DNA from: Chloroflexi bacterium HGW-Chloroflexi-10
GTDB taxonomy: Bacteria; Chloroflexota; Anaerolineae; Anaerolineales; Anaerolineaceae
Assembly (NCBI GenBank): GCA_002840755.1
Contig: PHBZ01000032.1
Location: 1-64,000 of the forward strand
Length of the DNA: 64,000 bases
Reading direction: 5' to 3'
Shown: in pieces, positions 60,701 through 64,000 of the stretch
Layout: each line of letters starts with the position of its first letter
Position numbering within the stretch: the first letter of the stretch is position 1
The notes under the pieces: model-generated
Seen by the model: the letters and a program-made list of their open reading frames with translations, nothing else
The model's database searches: none
Told to the model about the DNA's origin: nothing
Translations under genes and position numbers: made by a program

Positions 60701-63680
60701 GTTCCTTCAATACTTTGCATCGCGGTTCGGTACGGGTTCTATGTAATATAATCCCTTGCACATCCCACACCTGTAAATAGTCTTCTTTAGCGGAGACAGC
60801 AACTTTTCCGTCATCAAAAATGGCGAGAGCAGTTATCGTACCGCCCGGCATGTAACCACTGAATGTTGCAAAGGAATGCAGCACCTCACCTTTTTCCAGG
60901 TCGAGAATGAAAAGTGTTCTGTCAAAAGCTTTGAGACCCCACCGGCCGTTAGCTGAAATTGCCAGCTTAGTTAAGGGATCAAAATTGAATGCCGATACCA
61001 GACTGGCAGAAGGTGATTCTAGGCAGGAATCCAACGGCAGCAAATATGGCCGGCGGGCTTTTTCGCGTATATCATTCAGGAAAGCAGTCATTTCCGGTTC
61101 ATTAATGGGCATCAAGCGCGCAACCAATTGACCGGCCAATTGGTTTACCTCCCTTTTTACTGCCATGCTGGATAGAGAGAGTGCCCGGTTTACCAAATTT
61201 AAAACACGCTCTTTTTCCGGCGCCAAACCAATGGATAGAACGCTCTCATATTCTTCGATTAATGTGCTGATATCAAAGCTGCGAACTTTTGCCTGAATGT
61301 AATCATAATCAAGCAAAAGCGGATAAATTTGTTCGGGATAACCCGCCAGGTTTCCGCCCAGCTTGTATTGGATTAGTACTTCCCCAGCCCTGTGCCAGTT
61401 TGGCTGCGACTTGGCAGAATCCTGGAAAGAGGGTTGTTGCGCAAAGAAATTAGCCAGCCGTGCATGCAGGATGGTCTTACCCCGTAGCCAATCCATAACC
61501 GCCCCTGGTGCAGCATAATCTGAAAAGCGTCCGTTTTGAACTTCGCTTACCGTTACCTTTTCATATTGCGTCCACAGGGCTAATGAGTCGCTGCCGGTGT
61601 ACAGCAGAGTCAGGTATTCCAGCCCGTTATGACGGCGGATGGTGAGAAAGGGTGAGAGATCATGATTCAAGCGCGCCCAGATCACCACTGGCAGTCGCTG
61701 CGCGTCGGGTGATTTGGGTGAACGCCGGTGAAAATCGGTCATCACCACCTCATCATTGGAAAGCACTTCCAGTAATTCATCCTCTGTCAGCCCGTATCTG
61801 GTATTTGCCAGATAACCAAGTACCCGGCTTACCAATACATCACCGTGGTTTTCTTCTTTTGCAAGGTTGGCAAAACTCCGCTGAATCAGTGAGGACAAAT
61901 CCCCGCTTTCTACAGGCGGATGGGTATACGATTTCCATTGTAAACTCTGCTCAAAGGCAAAACGCAATGCTTGCGGTGAAGGGCCTCTGGATAATGTGTT
62001 TAAGACCTGCTCACGTTGATTGTCTGTCAGAGTCCGCTGTTTTTCTGCCAGCCATTGCTTCAGTAATATTTGGCCCTCATCCCTTCCCAGAGGTTTGATA
62101 GTCAACGGATTAAATCGTTGCCCTAAAACCTGTAATAAACGGGCAGACGGTTGAGATCCCACACTAAAGACCAGGCGTACTCCCTCAGGAAGCTTAACAG
62201 GCAGCCAATCAAAAGCTTCTTCTTTGGCGGACTCCAGCCTATCAATCGAATCCAGGCAGAGTGAAAGCGGTTTCTCTGGTCTTACCTTTCTAAGCAGCTG
62301 CAAAAACAATTTACACAGCCCTGCATAATCATCGGGTATTTCCTGTAAGGGTGCACCATATTTATTAACAATTTCCTGGCATAAACCGGCAAGCAAAGTT
62401 CGTGAATTGGCTGAATCCGGGGTGTGCCCTACAAAACGTACGATAGTCACCCCATCTTTACAATAAAATTGAGCCCTGTGATAGGCAGCTGCGATTAAGG
62501 CGGATTTCCCAGCGCCCTCGCTTCCTAGGATTGGTAGTGGAAATTGACTACCCAGTGGATTAACGTAATAATCAATGATTTGCGAGATTTCTTCCCGCCG
62601 CCCAATAAAGCTGGCGTTTAACCGGGCTGCGAAAGAAATGTGCTCTTCAATTTCCGACTGTAAAGGGTCTTTTTCTTCAAAATTATGAAATTCTGACTCC
62701 ATTACACCCCGTAAAGCGGATTCAACATCAGAACAAAATTGTTCTAAATGCCCTGTGGATATCCCATTTCCTGTCCAGGCTGCTGTGTATTCAAAAACAT
62801 GGTCAGATAAATATTCTTTAATTTGTTTTCTTAGCAATTCCAAATGAGATCTTGCCGGCAAGTCAGGCTCCTGCTCAGCATTCAGGTCAATAAATTGACG
62901 TGCCAGAGATCCATTTCCACGCATGGATTCATCGTCAGGCAGGTCGTTTTCCAGGGCATCCAGATTGTTAATGCTGCGCAGAAAGCCAAACACATGCTTT
63001 TGTCCATCGTTGGTTTGAAGAGCGCCGTTAAAAATTTCCTGCCCTGTCGCTGAGAAAATATATTTAACCAGTGCCGCTTCACTTAGTCCGGCCTGTCGTG
63101 CCGCCTGCTCAAGTGCTGCACCAACCGGATGTTCCACTTCTTTTTCCCAGGTAGTATATGCATCAAAATAACTACCTTTTGGGCGTGGCTGCAACACATA
63201 CACTTCCGGGATTGCATTATGGTCTAAACGGTACCAACCCAGGCGGCCCGTTACCTGTCCCTCATTCCATGCTGCCATTTCCGGTATTCCAACAACTTCC
63301 TCTTCATCCGGCCAGAGCACCATTTGACGTTGAGCAGGGGTCAGGTTTATTTTGATTTTTTCCATCTCTTCAGCAGGGATTTCATACGGTAGCGGGCGCC
63401 AACCATAACGATCACCCATTAGAATTAAGAAATTCGGTTTCAGGTTATTTTGTTGACAGTGATCAATTTCGTCCAGACAAATTTTCATGGTCTGTTGATC
63501 AAGTGCAGCTTCCTCGCTGACTCCCCATCGCAGATCGATTGCCTGGAAGCGGCAGCCATGCGCCATTGCCAGATCACGTAACCGTGGAAAAACAGTTTTT
63601 TGAAGAGCATCGCGCTCCTCTTTAAGGTCACTGAAGGTAGAGCTAATAAAGACGCGAAATGTTCGGGAGGATTGAGACAT
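57792..63680 (-). CDS. DUF4062-STAND ATPase-WD40 membrane-anchored protein
   Basis: A 1962-residue protein. DUF4062 (residues 6-100, FRVFISSTFSDLKEERDALQ ... DLRWGVSEEAALDQ ... ILMGDRYGWR) is followed by a P-loop STAND ATPase (Walker A LGSEGAGKSA at about 388; LSLCLDSIDRLE as Walker B) and a helical region. From about residue 910 to 1830 come about 21 WD40-type blades (ISGSKDGTIRLWNLD, VTGGEDGALLVWN), enough for three 7-blade propellers. A Ser/Pro/Lys-rich linker and a single C-terminal helix (about 1920-1942) anchor it, with a short outer tail. The layout resembles eukaryotic TEP1/NWD-type proteins. First gene of an operon with the lipoprotein and RCK-RyR genes. Confidence 0.8.
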   Translation of the reverse strand: MSQSSRTFRVFISSTFSDLKEERDALQKTVFPRLRDLAMAHGCRFQAIDLRWGVSEEAALDQQTMKICLDEIDHCQQNNLKPNFLILMGDRYGWRPLPYEIPAEEMEKIKINLTPAQRQMVLWPDEEEVVGIPEMAAWNEGQVTGRLGWYRLDHNAIPEVYVLQPRPKGSYFDAYTTWEKEVEHPVGAALEQAARQAGLSEAALVKYIFSATGQEIFNGALQTNDGQKHVFGFLRSINNLDALENDLPDDESMRGNGSLARQFIDLNAEQEPDLPARSHLELLRKQIKEYLSDHVFEYTAAWTGNGISTGHLEQFCSDVESALRGVMESEFHNFEEKDPLQSEIEEHISFAARLNASFIGRREEISQIIDYYVNPLGSQFPLPILGSEGAGKSALIAAAYHRAQFYCKDGVTIVRFVGHTPDSANSRTLLAGLCQEIVNKYGAPLQEIPDDYAGLCKLFLQLLRKVRPEKPLSLCLDSIDRLESAKEEAFDWLPVKLPEGVRLVFSVGSQPSARLLQVLGQRFNPLTIKPLGRDEGQILLKQWLAEKQRTLTDNQREQVLNTLSRGPSPQALRFAFEQSLQWKSYTHPPVESGDLSSLIQRSFANLAKEENHGDVLVSRVLGYLANTRYGLTEDELLEVLSNDEVVMTDFHRRSPKSPDAQRLPVVIWARLNHDLSPFLTIRRHNGLEYLTLLYTGSDSLALWTQYEKVTVSEVQNGRFSDYAAPGAVMDWLRGKTILHARLANFFAQQPSFQDSAKSQPNWHRAGEVLIQYKLGGNLAGYPEQIYPLLLDYDYIQAKVRSFDISTLIEEYESVLSIGLAPEKERVLNLVNRALSLSSMAVKREVNQLAGQLVARLMPINEPEMTAFLNDIREKARRPYLLPLDSCLESPSASLVSAFNFDPLTKLAISANGRWGLKAFDRTLFILDLEKGEVLHSFATFSGYMPGGTITALAIFDDGKVAVSAKEDYLQVWDVQGIILHRTRTEPRCKVLKEHQSAITCLDISSADKDGKNHLAISGSKDGTIRLWNLDQFTCLKVLEGHTGAIKAVNLSDDGQWACSLAEDDTLKVWNVTQGKCVYTFAENIHGTRAAAISSNGNLVAFDRNKNILILDWKRKAIVRTLSGQLNWVKALSMSTKLVSTLDGGREGIIKVWDIQDGRCIRTFIHEGGLITARMNSSQALLFSGSTSGVIKTWSLAHNETGNTEAESRSHKKLLVSEDKCKVLASAADGEMAVYEAKSGKRLMRSVRHIGEISTMAVTPDGDHLVTGGEDGALLVWNLQNGERVLRLSIHPKAVLGVNINSAGDRSISFSFDEFAICDLPGSRCLHIIPEKVFAAAFLPHTEQAFTVSGNAIQLWDLEQGLCVKTIQTNCPEGRHAVVSSDGKQVTIAANDGEITVWDLANAKCLHKFNCGLKNIRVLALSPDDKRIALGAESKIEVWKVTGGDNKPIRSVRGYAIHSLEFHPAGDRLISGSEDGSINELNLSTGNSIKIIKDIISLRACRIAPDRLQMITTCKNRQNIQVWDLNKGEIIHSFETLFNRSYVDLPIHWLSPDGEALLVFSGNKDRRSDNEIHIYDLNKGLFTGSLKGHSDWIHSLAFVPGTQCLLSSSADGTLRLWNWVTGVELSQASGLASPPLHLLPLENGEQALAFCKDNSMLRVDLRANKILWSHQDLSSSLKNLWKNASETLVFAHSEDGSIRAWNMGNGQLQYTMEQITENYSKIAFSPDGTRAFACFKKHWKLWDLENGVCLKDMGTVHESLWRGISNQKRNHQICWGYLHGVHAADCLGDEAASIFQSKAEILSLEYFDETQLLWVTDQAGEIYRLCFVTDDHDLQISGIEKIESFSPIGLPMVTNQTVLAPIQLPPLPVKPLKQTGEKHPSAAIKDVSPQPASKKVAPTTPLSSSTVKADGSSTPRNRKFSPWFIALFILIFLIVAYLVFDQVIMPNPEVFQTPLPVVTQVVP

Positions 63681-64000
63681 TTTGAATGCGAGCTCCTATA
63701 TACCGCTCCGGATATGGGTCATTCTGTCTTGTTAACTGGCTTATTCTTAAAAGAATAAATTTCTACCGGACAGAATAGAAAAAATGATCATTCAGGGAGT
63801 TAGTATCGGGATTTACCAGTTATAAAATTGTGGATAATGGTGGCTGGTACCGGCAAAATAACCTGTAAAGTTTTTACCGCCAACTTGAAATAATGATTGC
63901 CTGGCTAAAAATGATATTTTTTGGGATGATTTTGAGAATATATTAAGTATAGTATGAATCAAGTATTTACTGCATAAAATCAGCAGGCAATCGCACGGCT
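63681..64000. other. Upstream region of the STAND-WD40 operon
   Basis: It holds TAGGAG twelve bases before the ATG at 63680, the nested palindrome listed separately, and AT-rich sequence without a supported gene up to the window edge. A TTAACA in the minus strand near 63733 is a possible -35, but I find no good -10 at the right distance. Confidence 0.4.
63721..63776. promoter_or_regulatory. Nested palindrome upstream of STAND-WD40 operon
   Basis: An outer ATTCTGTC/GACAGAAT pair (63721-63728 and 63769-63776) surrounds an inner TTATTCTT/AAGAATAA pair (63741-63748 and 63751-63758) with a 2-base loop. All arms pair perfectly. It lies about 40 bases upstream of the start codon and could be an operator or a leader structure. 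Confidence 0.5.

Overview
The window looks like a chromosomal segment of an anaerobic Chloroflexota bacterium, probably class Anaerolineae. This is inferred from gene content, not from a marker gene. The clues are a giant membrane glycosyltransferase carrying the 'YYY' domain known from Chloroflexi and archaea, several other many-pass glycosyltransferases, TadE/TadG proteins with PA14 domains and Thr/Pro/Asn tails, and DUF4062-ATPase-WD40 giants. Most of the window is AT-rich. The phage block (about 6.3-17.1 kb) is clearly GC-richer.

Layout. (1) 0-5.3 kb: four minus-strand genes, each separated by structured spacers with attC-like core sites. Three are unknown membrane proteins and the fourth is an AIPR-family phage-resistance protein. 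(2) 5.5-5.8 kb: two tandem minus-strand transcription units that look like a pair of 62-nt small RNAs with C-rich 7-nt loops. (3) 6.3-17.1 kb: phage head, lysis and tail-like genes with no integrase, repressor, replication or tape-measure gene (a remnant or domesticated particle). The protease, scaffold and capsid are encoded as one polypeptide. (4) 17.3-23.9 kb: a secreted formylglycine-generating-enzyme-like protein followed by TadE, TadG (vWA) and TadE-PA14 proteins. (5) 24-26.8 kb: a degenerate CPBP-like membrane protein and a glycogen-debranching-like glycosidase, convergent. (6) 27.1-45.4 kb: polyprenyl-phosphate-sugar type membrane glycosyltransferases. Two carry an unusual N-terminal helix-hairpin-helix and one ends in two PA14 domains. 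A PadR regulator with its operator, a tRNA-Asn, an AraC-type pseudogene and a frameshifted glycosyltransferase lie among them. (7) 45.7-49.9 kb: clpC, with an attenuator-like leader, and radA. (8) 50-63.7 kb: two DUF4062-STAND ATPase-WD40 proteins. The second is in an apparent operon with a lipoprotein and a TrkA-N/RCK protein ending in a RyR domain.

How it fits together. Region 8 reads as a sensor/switch plus membrane-effector module. The WD40 propellers would sense, the STAND ATPase would switch, and the RCK-RyR channel-like protein would act at the membrane. With the AIPR gene at the other end of the window, this suggests conflict or defence functions around ordinary housekeeping genes. 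The best candidates for something new are the tandem small RNAs, the DUF4062-STAND-WD40/lipoprotein/RyR-channel operon, and the HhH-glycosyltransferase fusions.
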